DNA of 64,000 nucleotides from an uncultured Marinobacterium sp. (GTDB lineage: Bacteria; Pseudomonadota; Gammaproteobacteria; Pseudomonadales; Balneatricaceae): the NCBI GenBank assembly GCA_947501565.1, contig CANMWJ010000009.1, positions 62,001 through 126,000 of the forward strand, written 5' to 3'. Below the pieces are notes generated by a model, which had not been told where the DNA came from, searched no databases, and saw nothing but the letters and a program-made list of their open reading frames with translations. How positions within the stretch are numbered: position 1 is the stretch's first letter; every line of letters begins with the position of its first letter. The position numbers and the translations under genes were made by a program. Below are positions 45,624 to 55,930 of this stretch, one piece after another.

Positions 45624-45691
45624 AGGGGCTTCCTTCGTTCACCCGTGTATGTCGGGTGCGGTTGTTGATCGGTGCACATCGTCGGCGCCTG

Positions 45692-48600
45692 TTACGGCTC
45701 GTCCTCGTCCATAACGGACTCCGCCAGATTCTTGGACGCGCGCATCATCGCCCAAGCCACCAGTCGGATATTGCGGTTCACATCGACCATCTGGTTCACC
45801 ATGCGGTCAGCTGCATCCTCGCCCTCTCCGGACTCGACCGAGCGGGTAAACCGCAGCTTTATGGTGTCCCAACGCTCTTCAGATTCCTCGTCCAAAGTCC
45901 CACGCAACTCTGCCAGTTTGAGCAGGTTTTCTTCCGCGCCCTGAGTCAGGGTCTGCGCTTCGCCGAGATAGTGATCGTTGATCAGGATTTCCAGCTCCTC
46001 GTCGGTCATCACGGAAACAACCTTTTCCGCCAGCTTGTTCATGTTGCGGTAACTGCCCTGCAGCTTGAACGGCGGTTCTGTACGATACTGCTCGGCGGTC
46101 GCGGCCGAGGCGATATACTGCTGGTTCACCGCCAATACGATCTGCTGCACTTTGAGTAGTTTTTTCAGAACCTCAACAATCTCGTTGGCTTCCGCCGCAG
46201 AGTAGTTGTGCTCCAGATCGGCCAACGGGATATTGGCACCACGCGCCATCTCCACCAGTTTGTACAGATCCTGCAGGTTACGGTTCGCCAGGGGAGCCAT
46301 AACCCGGTTGGAGGTCAGAGAGTTTTCGATATAGGACAGTTCGAACGCATCGCGCTGATCGGAGAGCATATCGCCCAGGTTGTAGATGTCGGCTCGGTTG
46401 GCCAGCATGTCCGGAATTTTGAAAACATCGCCGGATTCGGTATACGGGTTACCCGCCATCACCACAGAGAACTTACGTCCGCGCATGTCGTAGGTTTTGG
46501 TGACACCGTCCCAGACGCCGTCAATACGGCGGGTGCCGTCACTCAGGGAGATAAATTTCTGCAGAAATTCCGGGTTGGTGTGCTGAATATCGTCGAGATA
46601 CAACATCACGTTGTTGCCCATCTCCAGCGCGAGGTTGATCTTATTCACCTCATTGGCTGCAGTGGCATTAGGCGCATCTGCCGGATCCAGCGAAACCACA
46701 TCATGCCCCAGTGAGGGGCAGTTGATCTTCATAAAGACCAACCCCAACTTGCCAGCGATATATTCGATCAGCGTGGTTTTACCGTAACCCGGCGGGGATA
46801 TCAGCAACAGCATGCCCATCTGGTCGGTACGGCGGTCATCACCGGTCGTCCCCATCTGCTTCGCAAAGTTATCGCCGATCAGTTTCAAGTAGGATTCGCT
46901 GATCAGTTTGTTGCGCACAAATGAGGTCAGGGGGCGGGCGATGAATTCCTGCAGACGCATCTGTTCGCGTTGCAGTTCCAGCAAGTGTTGGCGCTGCTGC
47001 AGATATTCCTCGTAGGCAGGCACCACGCTCTGCTGATGGTGACGGCAACGATCCAACCAGTCGTTAATGGTTGCGTCCCACCGCCCGCTGTCAACGCGGA
47101 CATGTTCACCTAGTAGGCCTTTTACACTGATCGCCAGCGAAAAATCGACCGGCGTCAGCTGTATATCCGCATTGCTCAGTGAGGCGATCATCGCCGCTTC
47201 CATCGCAAATGTCTGCTCAATGCCGTGATGGTCGCAGTAGGCGCGCACCCAGAGAATATGGTCATCATATTGCGCCTGTGGCGGTACCTGACTCCGGCGC
47301 CAGTCCAGACCATGGCGGAACGCCAGGTATTTCTCGGCCAGCTCTGACGCATCACGGCTCACCTGTACGGGCTGGTTGCTGCCGAATTGGTGCATCAGGT
47401 ATTCCAATCCCTGACGACCCAGCATTTCGCAATCGCTGACCTTCGCCTGGTAGCTTTCTACCAACACCTCAAATGCACTGTCCGCGCCTAGCTCCAGTTT
47501 CATCAACAAAGCCGAACGACACTGGTTCTCCAGCACTTCACGTTGTTTAGGTGCAAAGCCCGCGTAAAACAGCAGCGCCGTGGCGCGAATCTCCTGGCTG
47601 AAGCGCAACAAACCGGCCTCGCTGTAGACCGGCATGATTGCCTGCAACAGCGACACGGCATCGCGGTCATGTACCCCCTTCACATAACCTTCGCGGTATC
47701 GGGGTGCGGCAAACTGATCGACGATCGCCTGCAGCCTCTGTTCGGCTGCGGCTATATTAAGCTTTTCGAGCGAGAGGCCATTTTGTCGCGCTTCGGCCTG
47801 TGTCAGGATCAGGTAGGCCAGATACTCCGCACGGTAGACCTGATCACTTTCAGACGCCACCTCCATCGCCGCGTACGTTCTCAGCGCCAGGAAGCGATCA
47901 TCCGTGACCCGCTGGTAAAAATCGGTGCCAGTGAGATGCAGATTCAGACCATCGTCACGATCTACCAGCGTCAGCTCAAGCGGCTGCTGATTTACGCTGA
48001 AACGATGGCGTCCCATGCGCAGGATGCTGCCACCCTGCTCAAAGATATCCTGATTATCCCGCAGCGAGCGAAGAGACTGATCCTGCAGGGCCTTGAGCCT
48101 GCCGCTTAGTTCATCAGCGCGTACCGTATCACCAAGTTTCTGGACCTCTTCACACAGCTGCCGATACTTTTGCACCATAGCGTCAGCGGCGAAGTAGCTG
48201 TTCAGCGCATCCAGTTCAGCGAACTTGCTGACACGTTTCTCAACGCTTTTAAGGGTGATCTGCGCCGCCTGGCTGATGTTCTCCACCCGTTTCTGTCGGG
48301 CAGACAGGAGCTGCTGTTTCTGCGTTTCGAACGCCGCCTGAACTTCATCGCGGCGGTTATAGATCTCAGCGAGGTATTGATCGAACTCGGCGAAACGGCT
48401 TTCCAGCTTATCCACCACACCCATCAGACGGGCCAGATGTTCGTCACAGGCTTCCGGCGTATCGGCTTGCCCCAGGGCGGAGGTCATCGCCTGCGTCAGC
48501 AGTTTAAGCTGCGAAGCAAATTCGGCTTTGGCTTCACCGTCACGCAGATCGGAACGGCGGTTGCGCAACCGGGCTTCGGTGGCGTTGAGCCGTGCCATCA

Positions 48601-50608
48601 CCTCGGTGGAGAGGTCCAGAATGCGGGTGGTGTGGGTTGGATCGTCGGCTTCGATCTCAGCCACTTCCTGATTGACGAGACTCAGATCCCGACGAACCTT
48701 GTTTGCATCCTCAGCAAGACGTTCCAGATCCGCCGTTTTATGCGTCTCCGGCAAGGCGTCATCGATTGCGGTGATGCGTTTCTGATACGGCTGGTAAGCC
48801 TTTTCCTGCTGCAACAGGTCCAGCAACTTGCTGTTGAGGTACGCCCGCGCATCCTCCAGCGCAGCGGCCATGCCCTCCAACCGCTCGCGATCAACATAAC
48901 GCATCTCACGTAAGCTGATCACATGCCCTAACTGCCCCTTGGTCTGGTCCAGCAGTTCGATCAGCTCCGTCGTGCTATCAGAGGGTGCCAGCTTGATCTT
49001 GCCCAGCAACTCATCTTGCTGCCTAGCCTGCGCTTCGGTCTCCTCTGACGCCTGCTTCTGCAGAGTCAGCACCTTAGCGAACTCGTCGATGATCAGTTCT
49101 GCGGTTTCAGTCAACTGGCCCAGTTTGAGGTTCACACCCCCGACTTCGTCATCAGACAACCAGTAATACTGGTCCAGTGTGGCGCCACATTGATTGACCA
49201 GGGTTTCGTACAGCGTACGACTGACCTCAGTGGTGCGGGTCATCTGGATGACCGAATTCAATTCCGAGATCCCTTTAACCAGCTCGGCGTTGCCCAGATT
49301 ACGGTAGAAGCCTTCTCCACCCTCCTGGCGGGATTCTTCGTATACATCCGCACTCATGAACGGCGTTTGCCAGATACGCATTGGGTGCGTTTTGCTCGCT
49401 TCAGCGTTCTCGCTGACACGGAACACCAGCATACGGCCGTCGGGATAGAGGCTGTAGCCGTGGCTGTAGACTGGCGGCGATACCGACTTTTCAATCAGGT
49501 TGTAGTGGTATTGCAGGTAAGCCCCCTGAGTCGGGTCAAAGAAGATATAAAACGCGTCTTCTCCGTTGGGTGCTCGCAGGCTGTGGAAGAACTGCATGCC
49601 GCCCCAGTTGTCCTGAAACAGTTTGACCTCGCCGTTCGCCAAGGCGTAACCGTTGGCAAACAGCACACCGTGGTCTTCCGGCAGTAGTTTGCAGCACTGC
49701 CCAAGGGAATCGACCCGATACACCTTTTCTGTGAGGCTGTCGAAGACAAAATGCCGGTATGACTTTTCACGGTTTGGGCGTATACGCAGCAGGATCAGTG
49801 TCGATACTTCCGCATAACTGATCTCCGCGTCCGCCACAGTCTGGTGGGGATCGTCCACCGGCTCAGAGTAGATACCCTGCCCTTCCAGCGTATTGTTCTC
49901 CAGCTTGACCGTCAGGTCACCGCCGACACACTCCACGAAGATCCGGTCGTTAATGGAAACATGAGGATGCTCCCCGGCAACATGGTCTTTGCGGCCGGTG
50001 TCCTGCCACTGGATATCGAGCTGGTCAGCCAGGCCATCCAGTTCCTGATGCCCCTGATCGTCGACATACTCCACAACCCCGCCACTTTTCAGCTGCCAGC
50101 GGTATACCTTACGGTCCTCGGGTCGGCTGCCGATCTGGAACACCACGTACAGCCAGTGGTCACGTCGGCTGATCTGCACCAACCGTGCGTTCTTGTAGTA
50201 CTGGAAGAGCTCGCTGAAAGACTGTACGAAACGCGGGTCATCGAGGAAGGAGCCAGTCAGCGACAGGTTGTCGATACGGAAATGACCATCAGCCTCGGTC
50301 AGCTTATAGAGCCCCAGCACATCCTCTATCTTGGGTGCGGCTTTCAGGCCAACAAATACCTGATAACCAAACAGCAACAGGTCATCCACCTGTGCCATGT
50401 CCACCGGCAGGCAGTTGTTCTGCGTGTGAACATTGGCCTTGCCGATCAGTTCGGTGCTGGACGCACCGAAAGCCTCCTGCCGGGCCTGGTTCAGCTGATC
50501 AACCAGCGCCTTTAACTCGCTTCCCTGACTGGTCAGACGCGCTTTTAAGATGTCATACGCGCCACCGGACTCAACCGCCTGGTTCAATACATCCTGATTT
50601 TGATCCAT
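45692..50608 (-). CDS. giant AAA ATPase of the DUF3686 (DNA-repair ATPase) family
   Basis: The 1638-residue protein has an N-terminal DUF3686-type region (about 1-450, beta-rich), a long coiled-coil section (about 500-870), a helical middle and a C-terminal AAA+ domain. The Walker A is SPPGYGKTT (about 1270) and Walker B LYLDDIQH (about 1337), with VVMAGNPYTESG as sensor 1. The family is annotated as a DNA-repair ATPase, but experimental support is thin. Here it lies between flotillin and telA, so an envelope-stress role is equally plausible. AGGA before the ATG at 50608 set the start; a TTG lies one codon earlier. A terminator-like hairpin is just upstream. Confidence 0.85.
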   Translation of the reverse strand: MDQNQDVLNQAVESGGAYDILKARLTSQGSELKALVDQLNQARQEAFGASSTELIGKANVHTQNNCLPVDMAQVDDLLLFGYQVFVGLKAAPKIEDVLGLYKLTEADGHFRIDNLSLTGSFLDDPRFVQSFSELFQYYKNARLVQISRRDHWLYVVFQIGSRPEDRKVYRWQLKSGGVVEYVDDQGHQELDGLADQLDIQWQDTGRKDHVAGEHPHVSINDRIFVECVGGDLTVKLENNTLEGQGIYSEPVDDPHQTVADAEISYAEVSTLILLRIRPNREKSYRHFVFDSLTEKVYRVDSLGQCCKLLPEDHGVLFANGYALANGEVKLFQDNWGGMQFFHSLRAPNGEDAFYIFFDPTQGAYLQYHYNLIEKSVSPPVYSHGYSLYPDGRMLVFRVSENAEASKTHPMRIWQTPFMSADVYEESRQEGGEGFYRNLGNAELVKGISELNSVIQMTRTTEVSRTLYETLVNQCGATLDQYYWLSDDEVGGVNLKLGQLTETAELIIDEFAKVLTLQKQASEETEAQARQQDELLGKIKLAPSDSTTELIELLDQTKGQLGHVISLREMRYVDRERLEGMAAALEDARAYLNSKLLDLLQQEKAYQPYQKRITAIDDALPETHKTADLERLAEDANKVRRDLSLVNQEVAEIEADDPTHTTRILDLSTEVMARLNATEARLRNRRSDLRDGEAKAEFASQLKLLTQAMTSALGQADTPEACDEHLARLMGVVDKLESRFAEFDQYLAEIYNRRDEVQAAFETQKQQLLSARQKRVENISQAAQITLKSVEKRVSKFAELDALNSYFAADAMVQKYRQLCEEVQKLGDTVRADELSGRLKALQDQSLRSLRDNQDIFEQGGSILRMGRHRFSVNQQPLELTLVDRDDGLNLHLTGTDFYQRVTDDRFLALRTYAAMEVASESDQVYRAEYLAYLILTQAEARQNGLSLEKLNIAAAEQRLQAIVDQFAAPRYREGYVKGVHDRDAVSLLQAIMPVYSEAGLLRFSQEIRATALLFYAGFAPKQREVLENQCRSALLMKLELGADSAFEVLVESYQAKVSDCEMLGRQGLEYLMHQFGSNQPVQVSRDASELAEKYLAFRHGLDWRRSQVPPQAQYDDHILWVRAYCDHHGIEQTFAMEAAMIASLSNADIQLTPVDFSLAISVKGLLGEHVRVDSGRWDATINDWLDRCRHHQQSVVPAYEEYLQQRQHLLELQREQMRLQEFIARPLTSFVRNKLISESYLKLIGDNFAKQMGTTGDDRRTDQMGMLLLISPPGYGKTTLIEYIAGKLGLVFMKINCPSLGHDVVSLDPADAPNATAANEVNKINLALEMGNNVMLYLDDIQHTNPEFLQKFISLSDGTRRIDGVWDGVTKTYDMRGRKFSVVMAGNPYTESGDVFKIPDMLANRADIYNLGDMLSDQRDAFELSYIENSLTSNRVMAPLANRNLQDLYKLVEMARGANIPLADLEHNYSAAEANEIVEVLKKLLKVQQIVLAVNQQYIASAATAEQYRTEPPFKLQGSYRNMNKLAEKVVSVMTDEELEILINDHYLGEAQTLTQGAEENLLKLAELRGTLDEESEERWDTIKLRFTRSVESGEGEDAADRMVNQMVDVNRNIRLVAWAMMRASKNLAESVMDEDEP

Positions 50609-50647
50609 CAAACTTTCCTGCTACGAACTCCATCTGTCCAAAGAAAC

Positions 50648-50671
50648 AAGCCCCCGAAACTGAGGGGGCTT
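50648..50671. terminator. hairpin between flotillin and the AAA ATPase
   Basis: AAGCCCCC and GGGGGCTT pair around GAAACTGA; on the - strand TTGTTTCTTT follows. It is within the four-gene row, so it may attenuate transcription from the flotillin gene into the ATPase gene. Confidence 0.8.
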
Positions 50672-50700
50672 AGGTTTCTCTACATCCCTTATGCACGCAT

Positions 50701-52788
50701 TTACTCGGACTTTTCGTTGCCAGTCACGAGCTGCTGCAGCGATGACAGTACGTCAGTGTTGCTGGTCAGCTTGTTGGCAAGACCGGCCAGCGCCAGGTTG
50801 CTCATATCCCCGGTGTTAACGTTGCATTGCTCCAGAATGGCACGCACGTCATCCGGCAAGCTGCGGTCGTTTTCAACGTATTCACGCACCAGTGGGTTAA
50901 GCACCTCAGAATTACTGTAGCGGGCATCGATTCGGGCAGAGTCCATCACGGTACGACGCAGCTCTTCCATACCCTGTCCACCGAACAGTTTGATATCAGC
51001 CTCGGCCAACGCAGCTGCCAGTGCCTTGGCGTTGTCGACAGAGATATGGCGCTGTGCGTCGATGCGCGCCAGCTCCAGTTCTTTATCCTTCTGCAGCTCC
51101 ACCACCCACTTGTCGTGTTCGCGGGTCTGCTCATCGTGCGCCTGGGCAGCTTCAAAGCGAGCGGTCTGAGCTTTCGCCTCGGCCAGCCCTTTGGCTTGTG
51201 TCGCCTCGGCTTCCGCAGCACCTTTCGCCTGTAGGGTTTCCGCTTCGGCGTTACCGATGGCACGCAGGCTTTCAGCTTCCGCCTGTCCTTTTTCGCGAAT
51301 CGCGTCGGCACGCTGACGCTCCACTTCCACTTCAGCCAGACCTTCCACGCTGATCTCTTCGCGGTTCGCTTTTGCCATACGCTCTTTGGCTTCCGCAGCT
51401 TTGGTCTGCTTGATCAACTCCGCTTCGGCAGTGCGGGATTTTACGTTGAGCTCATTTTCCGCTTCACGGTTCTTGATCTTCAGCTCCGCCTCGTTTCGGA
51501 TCAGGCTCTTCTCAGCCAGCTCCGCTTCCGCTTCCTTCTCAGCACGGGCATGGGCGATGGCACGGATACCCTCTGCCTCGGCTTCCGCCTCCGCTTCGAC
51601 CACTTTCACTTTCTTCGCGCGCTCAACCGTCTCAAACGCACGCAGGTTCTTGGTTTCCTCTTCCTCACGGGCGATCTTACGCTCAATCTCTACACGCTGA
51701 GAGCGGGTTTCCACCACACTCTTACGTGACTCTTCCACTGCAGCTTCTTTCTCCATCTCTTGCTGGGAGATCTCTTTCTCAGTCCGTACGCGTTCTGTCT
51801 CACGCGCGCGGTTTACCTCTTCCTGCTGAATCGCCAACTGACGCTCGTTCGCCACTTTCGCCAGTTTCACTTCCAGCTGCACGGTTTCACGTTTTTTGGC
51901 CACTTCCTCTTCAGTGTCAAGTTTGGCAACTGCAACCTGGCGCTGGTACTCCTGACGTTTCTCTTCCGCCAGCGCGAGCTCCTGTGATTCGATGATCTCG
52001 ATTTCACGCTTCACGCGGGCTTCATTCTCCGCATGTTGCTTATCCAGCTGCTTACGGTTGGCTTCGGCCTCAACGTTTTTCTGCTTGATGTTGGTCTCTT
52101 CATCCTGGCGAATGGCGTTGGTTTCGATATTCTTTGAGGAGGTGATGGAGGCGATCTTGCGGATACCTTCCACATCCAGAATGTTTTCTGGGTTGTGGGC
52201 ATCAAACGCGGTCTGATCCACCTTATCGATCACCACGTCGTAGATCTTGAAGCCATCCATTTCGCTGCCGATAACCTCGACCACCGCGTCACGGAAGGTA
52301 CGACGGTTGGTAAGCAGCTCTTCAAACTCAAACTGCTTCACCGCCGTTTTCAGCGCTTCCGAAAACTTCGGCTGGAAATGGCTGCGGAGCCCTTCCGGAT
52401 CTGATGCACCGTGCGTAGTGAATAGCTTCGCCACGCGTACGATATCTTCCTCTTCGTGATTTACGCCGATATAAAAGTCCACTTTCAGGTCGGCGCGGAT
52501 ATTGTCTTTACAGTGCAGTCCTTCGTACTCCTCACCCTCCTGATCCGCACGACCGCTGCGGATAACAGAGATGTTCTTGCGGGTAATATCCATGTACTCG
52601 AACCGGTTGATCACCGGCCAGACGAAGATACCGGTCAGGGATGCCCGGGTACTGCTTGCACCGTTCACAATCAGCGCTTCACCTTCGCGGCGCACTTTTT
52701 TGTAGCGCGAGGTCAGGAAGATGACGAACAGAAGAGCAACTGCGCCAGAGATACCAATGAAGAAAACGGATACTTCGCTTGCGTCCAT
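50701..52788 (-). CDS. yqiK: flotillin family protein (YqiK-like)
   Basis: The 695-residue protein has one hydrophobic span (about 8-27), an SPFH/band 7 domain (about 30-210), a very long Glu/Ala/Lys/Arg coiled coil (about 220-560) and a flotillin-type C-terminus. Flotillins gather in membrane microdomains and organise other proteins. It follows the YqiJ-like gene by 17 bp, as in enterobacterial yqiJ-yqiK. The ATPase and TelA genes lie downstream. The coiled coil has many repeats of an AEAE-type pattern. Confidence 0.92.
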   Translation of the reverse strand: MDASEVSVFFIGISGAVALLFVIFLTSRYKKVRREGEALIVNGASSTRASLTGIFVWPVINRFEYMDITRKNISVIRSGRADQEGEEYEGLHCKDNIRADLKVDFYIGVNHEEEDIVRVAKLFTTHGASDPEGLRSHFQPKFSEALKTAVKQFEFEELLTNRRTFRDAVVEVIGSEMDGFKIYDVVIDKVDQTAFDAHNPENILDVEGIRKIASITSSKNIETNAIRQDEETNIKQKNVEAEANRKQLDKQHAENEARVKREIEIIESQELALAEEKRQEYQRQVAVAKLDTEEEVAKKRETVQLEVKLAKVANERQLAIQQEEVNRARETERVRTEKEISQQEMEKEAAVEESRKSVVETRSQRVEIERKIAREEEETKNLRAFETVERAKKVKVVEAEAEAEAEGIRAIAHARAEKEAEAELAEKSLIRNEAELKIKNREAENELNVKSRTAEAELIKQTKAAEAKERMAKANREEISVEGLAEVEVERQRADAIREKGQAEAESLRAIGNAEAETLQAKGAAEAEATQAKGLAEAKAQTARFEAAQAHDEQTREHDKWVVELQKDKELELARIDAQRHISVDNAKALAAALAEADIKLFGGQGMEELRRTVMDSARIDARYSNSEVLNPLVREYVENDRSLPDDVRAILEQCNVNTGDMSNLALAGLANKLTSNTDVLSSLQQLVTGNEKSE

Positions 52789-52805
52789 GCTTTACTCCAG
52801 ATGAA

Positions 52806-53420
52806 TTATTTTTTAATTACGAGATAACGTTGAAGTTCTGGGTTATGAGAGACGATGAGTACTTCATCGCCATAGGAAATGGGTTCTTCGCTTTCACTGT
52901 AAACATCCAGCAGGTTTTCCAGCCCCCCCTGAGTGACCACTGCTTCGCCAAAAGCGCCGCTGACCCGGTTGGAGCGAATGCGCGCATTCATACCGACGTA
53001 ATCGACCACGGCAAAGGCCTTCTTTTGATCGAACAGCGGTGAAAGCGGTTTTAGAAGAAACGCGGCGATATACAAGCTCGCCAGCAGGGATGCGATCAGA
53101 GCAGCCAACGACAGCCCTACGTAAAGAACTGCATCAAACGTACTCAGCACAAAGTGGTCGATGTAGTACATGAGCACAGTTGCCACGAAGGTAACCGTGG
53201 TCAAACTGATGGTAAGGGGAACTTTCGTGATGCCAATCGGCAACCAGGTACCCGCCGACACCGCATCTGCATCAACGTCGACATCGGTGTCAAAATTCAG
53301 AAACGGCAGATCATCAACCACGCCTGTAAACACAGACAACAGCATCAACAGGAACAGGAAACAAAAAGGAACGGCGGTAATCGCCAGAGGAAAAGAGAAA
53401 AAACTCTGCATGAAATCCAT
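52806..53420 (-). CDS. yqiJ: YqiJ/NfeD-like membrane protein with OB fold
   Basis: The 204-residue protein has three hydrophobic spans (about 12-35, 72-88 and 98-122) and a C-terminal OB-fold domain (about 135-204) with GMNARIRSNRVSGAFGEAVV. NfeD/YqiJ proteins pair with flotillins and prohibitin-like proteins. It is the first gene of the flotillin, ATPase and TelA row and has its own upstream region on the - strand. Confidence 0.85.
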   Translation of the reverse strand: MDFMQSFFSFPLAITAVPFCFLFLLMLLSVFTGVVDDLPFLNFDTDVDVDADAVSAGTWLPIGITKVPLTISLTTVTFVATVLMYYIDHFVLSTFDAVLYVGLSLAALIASLLASLYIAAFLLKPLSPLFDQKKAFAVVDYVGMNARIRSNRVSGAFGEAVVTQGGLENLLDVYSESEEPISYGDEVLIVSHNPELQRYLVIKK

Positions 53421-53740
53421 GTGTCAATCCTGACTAATATGACGTACGCACGAAACCTTGTGCTATCCCTTGTCATATAGAAGCTAACGCCAAGTAAACT
53501 TGGTCCTTGGCGATAATCTATAAGTGCGGTGGCAAAGTCAACCCATCCAGCCTTTCACAATAAAGCCGCGGCCGACATCTCCGTACTGGAACTTTTGCCC
53601 TAACACGCACATCTTAACTAGTCGTAAACAGGAGAGACCTAAATTTTGCTTTTCCGCAAAATACGCTGCCCGCATCGAACGTGACTATTCAGAAACAGCG
53701 GGTTAGGGTTATCTCAGATAACGAATCAAAGGAGATCACA
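53421..53740. other. divergent intergenic region between yqiJ and msrA
   Basis: This 320-bp gap must hold promoters for both directions. At about 53490-53515 CGCCAAG and CTTGGCG form a hairpin that has an alternative inner pairing (CCAAG/CTTGG). A frame extending the msrA gene upstream to 53681 was rejected because the proper ribosome-binding site precedes 53741. No gene is seen. Confidence 0.5.
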
Positions 53741-54241
53741 ATGTCACAACAACGCGCGGTTCTGGCGGGCGGTTGTTTCTGGGGAATGCAGGATCTGATC
53801 CGCAAGCTGCCCGGTGTAGACAACACCCGTGTGGGTTACAGCGGCGGTGACGTGGAGAACGCCACCTACCGCAACCACGGTACCCATGCAGAAGCGATTG
53901 AGATCCTTTTCGATCCCTCACTGATCTCATACCGACGGTTGCTTGAGTTCTTTTTCCAGATCCATGACCCATCCACGCCTAATCGGCAGGGTAATGACCG
54001 TGGCAGCTCCTATCGCTCGGCAATCTACTATGAGAATGACGAACAGAAACAGGTTGCACTGGAGACTATCGAAGATGTGGATGCCAGCGGACTCTGGCCG
54101 GGAAAAGTGGTGACAGAAGTCGAACCGGTTAGCGCATTCTGGGAAGCAGAACCTGAGCATCAGGATTATCTGGAGCGTATTCCTCACGGCTACACCTGCC
54201 ATTTCCCGCGTCCGGACTGGGTATTGCCGAAGAAACAGTAG
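53741..54241 (+). CDS. msrA: peptide-methionine (S)-S-oxide reductase
   Basis: MsrA reduces methionine-S-sulfoxide in proteins and free Met-SO. The 166-residue protein begins [19 protein letters not shown], with the catalytic Cys in GCFW (about 12), and continues with [25 protein letters not shown] and the H-D-P-S-T-NRQGND block. A perfect AAGGAG lies seven bases before the ATG. The enzyme lacks the C-terminal resolving Cys pair of some MsrA forms. It stands alone, opposite yqiJ. Confidence 0.95.
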   Translation: MSQQRAVLAGGCFWGMQDLIRKLPGVDNTRVGYSGGDVENATYRNHGTHAEAIEILFDPSLISYRRLLEFFFQIHDPSTPNRQGNDRGSSYRSAIYYENDEQKQVALETIEDVDASGLWPGKVVTEVEPVSAFWEAEPEHQDYLERIPHGYTCHFPRPDWVLPKKQ

Positions 54242-54317
54242 GTTTATTACTTCATGGGAGCCGACGTTTAATGCTTGGCTCCCACTAGCCGCAAACTCGA
54301 GTTTTCAAGCTAGCCCC

Positions 54318-55235
54318 TTAACCTCGGCAGTACGCCACCGCGATCTGCGCCGCCAATCGGGCATTATTGAGCACCAGCTGAATATTCGATTCTAGGCTTT
54401 CACCGCCAGTCAGTTCACTGATTCGAGCCAACAAAAACGGTGTAATGGCTTTGCCAGAGATCCCCTGCTGATCAGCTTCGGATAGCACCTTCTCTATCGC
54501 AGCGTCGATCTCCACACGCGGCATCGCATAGGTTTCCGGCACAGGGTTCGCGATCACCATACCGCCGCGCAGATCCATTGCCCATTTGGCTTTCATCGCG
54601 GCGGCGATCTGCTCTGGTGAATCCAAGCGATAGTTCACACTAAACTCACTCTCCCGGCAGTAGAAAGCGGGCAGTATCTCGGTCTGATATCCAACGACCG
54701 GTACACCGTGGGTTTCCAGATATTCCAGCGTCAGTCCCAGATCCAGGATCGATTTGGCACCGGCACAGATGACGGCCACATCGGTCTGCGCCAGCTCCTG
54801 CAGGTCGGCGGAGATATCCAGCGTTTCTGCTGCCCCCCGATGCACCCCACCGATACCACCGGTGGCAAACACCCTGATCCCCGCCATCGCCGCGACGATC
54901 ATCGTAGCCGCAACCGTGGTTGCACCATCCTGCTTTGCAGTCACCACGAACGGCATATCCCGTCGGCTTACCTTGGTTACCCTGCGTCCCTCCTTGCCCA
55001 GATACCCGATCTGCTCCCGGCTAAGTCCCAGCTTTAGTCGGCCCTCGATGATGGCGATGGTTGCAGGCACAGCGCCCTGCTCCCGCACGGCATCTTCTAC
55101 CCGCAGTGCAGTTTCTACATTGCGGGGATACGGCATACCGTGGGCGATGATGATGGACTCCAGTGCAACAACCGGCTGGTTGCTCTCAATCGCTGACGCT
55201 ACCTCAGGGGAAATATCCCGATAAGGGTTAGACAT
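54318..55235 (-). CDS. psuG: pseudouridine-5'-phosphate glycosidase
   Basis: PsuG breaks pseudouridine-5'-phosphate into uracil and ribose-5-phosphate. The 305-residue protein has the blocks VALESIIIAHGMPYPRN, KVSRRDMPFVVTAKQDGATTVAATM (lysines of the active site) and FATGGIGGVHRGA, typical of PsuG/IndA. No psuK kinase or psuT transporter is adjacent. It lies 50 bp downstream of the thioredoxin-like gene and may share the attenuated transcript with it. Confidence 0.92.
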   Translation of the reverse strand: MSNPYRDISPEVASAIESNQPVVALESIIIAHGMPYPRNVETALRVEDAVREQGAVPATIAIIEGRLKLGLSREQIGYLGKEGRRVTKVSRRDMPFVVTAKQDGATTVAATMIVAAMAGIRVFATGGIGGVHRGAAETLDISADLQELAQTDVAVICAGAKSILDLGLTLEYLETHGVPVVGYQTEILPAFYCRESEFSVNYRLDSPEQIAAAMKAKWAMDLRGGMVIANPVPETYAMPRVEIDAAIEKVLSEADQQGISGKAITPFLLARISELTGGESLESNIQLVLNNARLAAQIAVAYCRG

Positions 55236-55285
55236 GCTTGATCCGACTCCTCTATGAAACGCGGTTTACGCTGACGATGCGAACC

Positions 55286-55840
55286 TCACTTCCACTTTAC
55301 GTTACAGCCGATACTCGGTTTCTGGTCCTCCGACACCGGATTGCCCGCCAACAGGTTCTCGATTGCAGTGCGCAGATCGCTGCCGGTCACCGGTGTATCG
55401 TTACCCGGCCGGGAGTCATCAAACTGACCGCGATACACACAGGCAAGCTCCGCATCAAAGAGATAGAAGTCCGGCGTACAGGCCGCCTGATAAGCTTGCG
55501 CTACCGCCTGGGATTCGTCGTAAAGGTAAGGAAAGCTGTACCCCAGATCCCGTGCTTTCTCGGCCATTTTCTCGGGACTGTCTTGCGGGAATGAGGACAC
55601 ATCGTTGGCACTGATCGCAACGATGCTGACCTCGGAGCCCTGATAATCCCGCCCCAGCTGCACCAATGCCTGGTCGATATGCTTCACAAACGGACAGTGG
55701 TTACAGATGAACATCACCACCGTACCCTTGCTGCCCCTTAGCTGCTGCAGGCCTTTCTGCGCGTTGCTGACGGTATCCGGTAAATTGAAATCTGGCGCGA
55801 TGGTGCCCAGTGGCATCATGTTGGAAGGCGTAAGGGCCAT
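55286..55840 (-). CDS. thioredoxin-fold protein (AhpC/TSA-like, DUF with CxxC)
   Basis: The 184-residue protein has a thioredoxin-like fold: VVMFICNHCPFVKHI near residue 45 holds a CNHC redox pair, and ACTPDFYLFD is the cis-Pro region. This pattern belongs to the group of thioredoxin-family/peroxiredoxin-like proteins with CPFVKH. It should be a cytoplasmic thiol oxidoreductase or peroxidase. CAGGAGAT before the ATG at 55840 set the start. The 5' region holds a hairpin and a 14-codon frame with a perfect Shine-Dalgarno (see the next two entries), so the gene is probably attenuated. Confidence 0.85.
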   Translation of the reverse strand: MALTPSNMMPLGTIAPDFNLPDTVSNAQKGLQQLRGSKGTVVMFICNHCPFVKHIDQALVQLGRDYQGSEVSIVAISANDVSSFPQDSPEKMAEKARDLGYSFPYLYDESQAVAQAYQAACTPDFYLFDAELACVYRGQFDDSRPGNDTPVTGSDLRTAIENLLAGNPVSEDQKPSIGCNVKWK

Positions 55841-55930
55841 AGTGATCTCCTGAGTTCGGGTAGGTATCGATAGCACTGCCTGCACAGGCAGCTTAGCCCT
55901 CGCACAGAGCGACGACCAGATCCCGAATGC

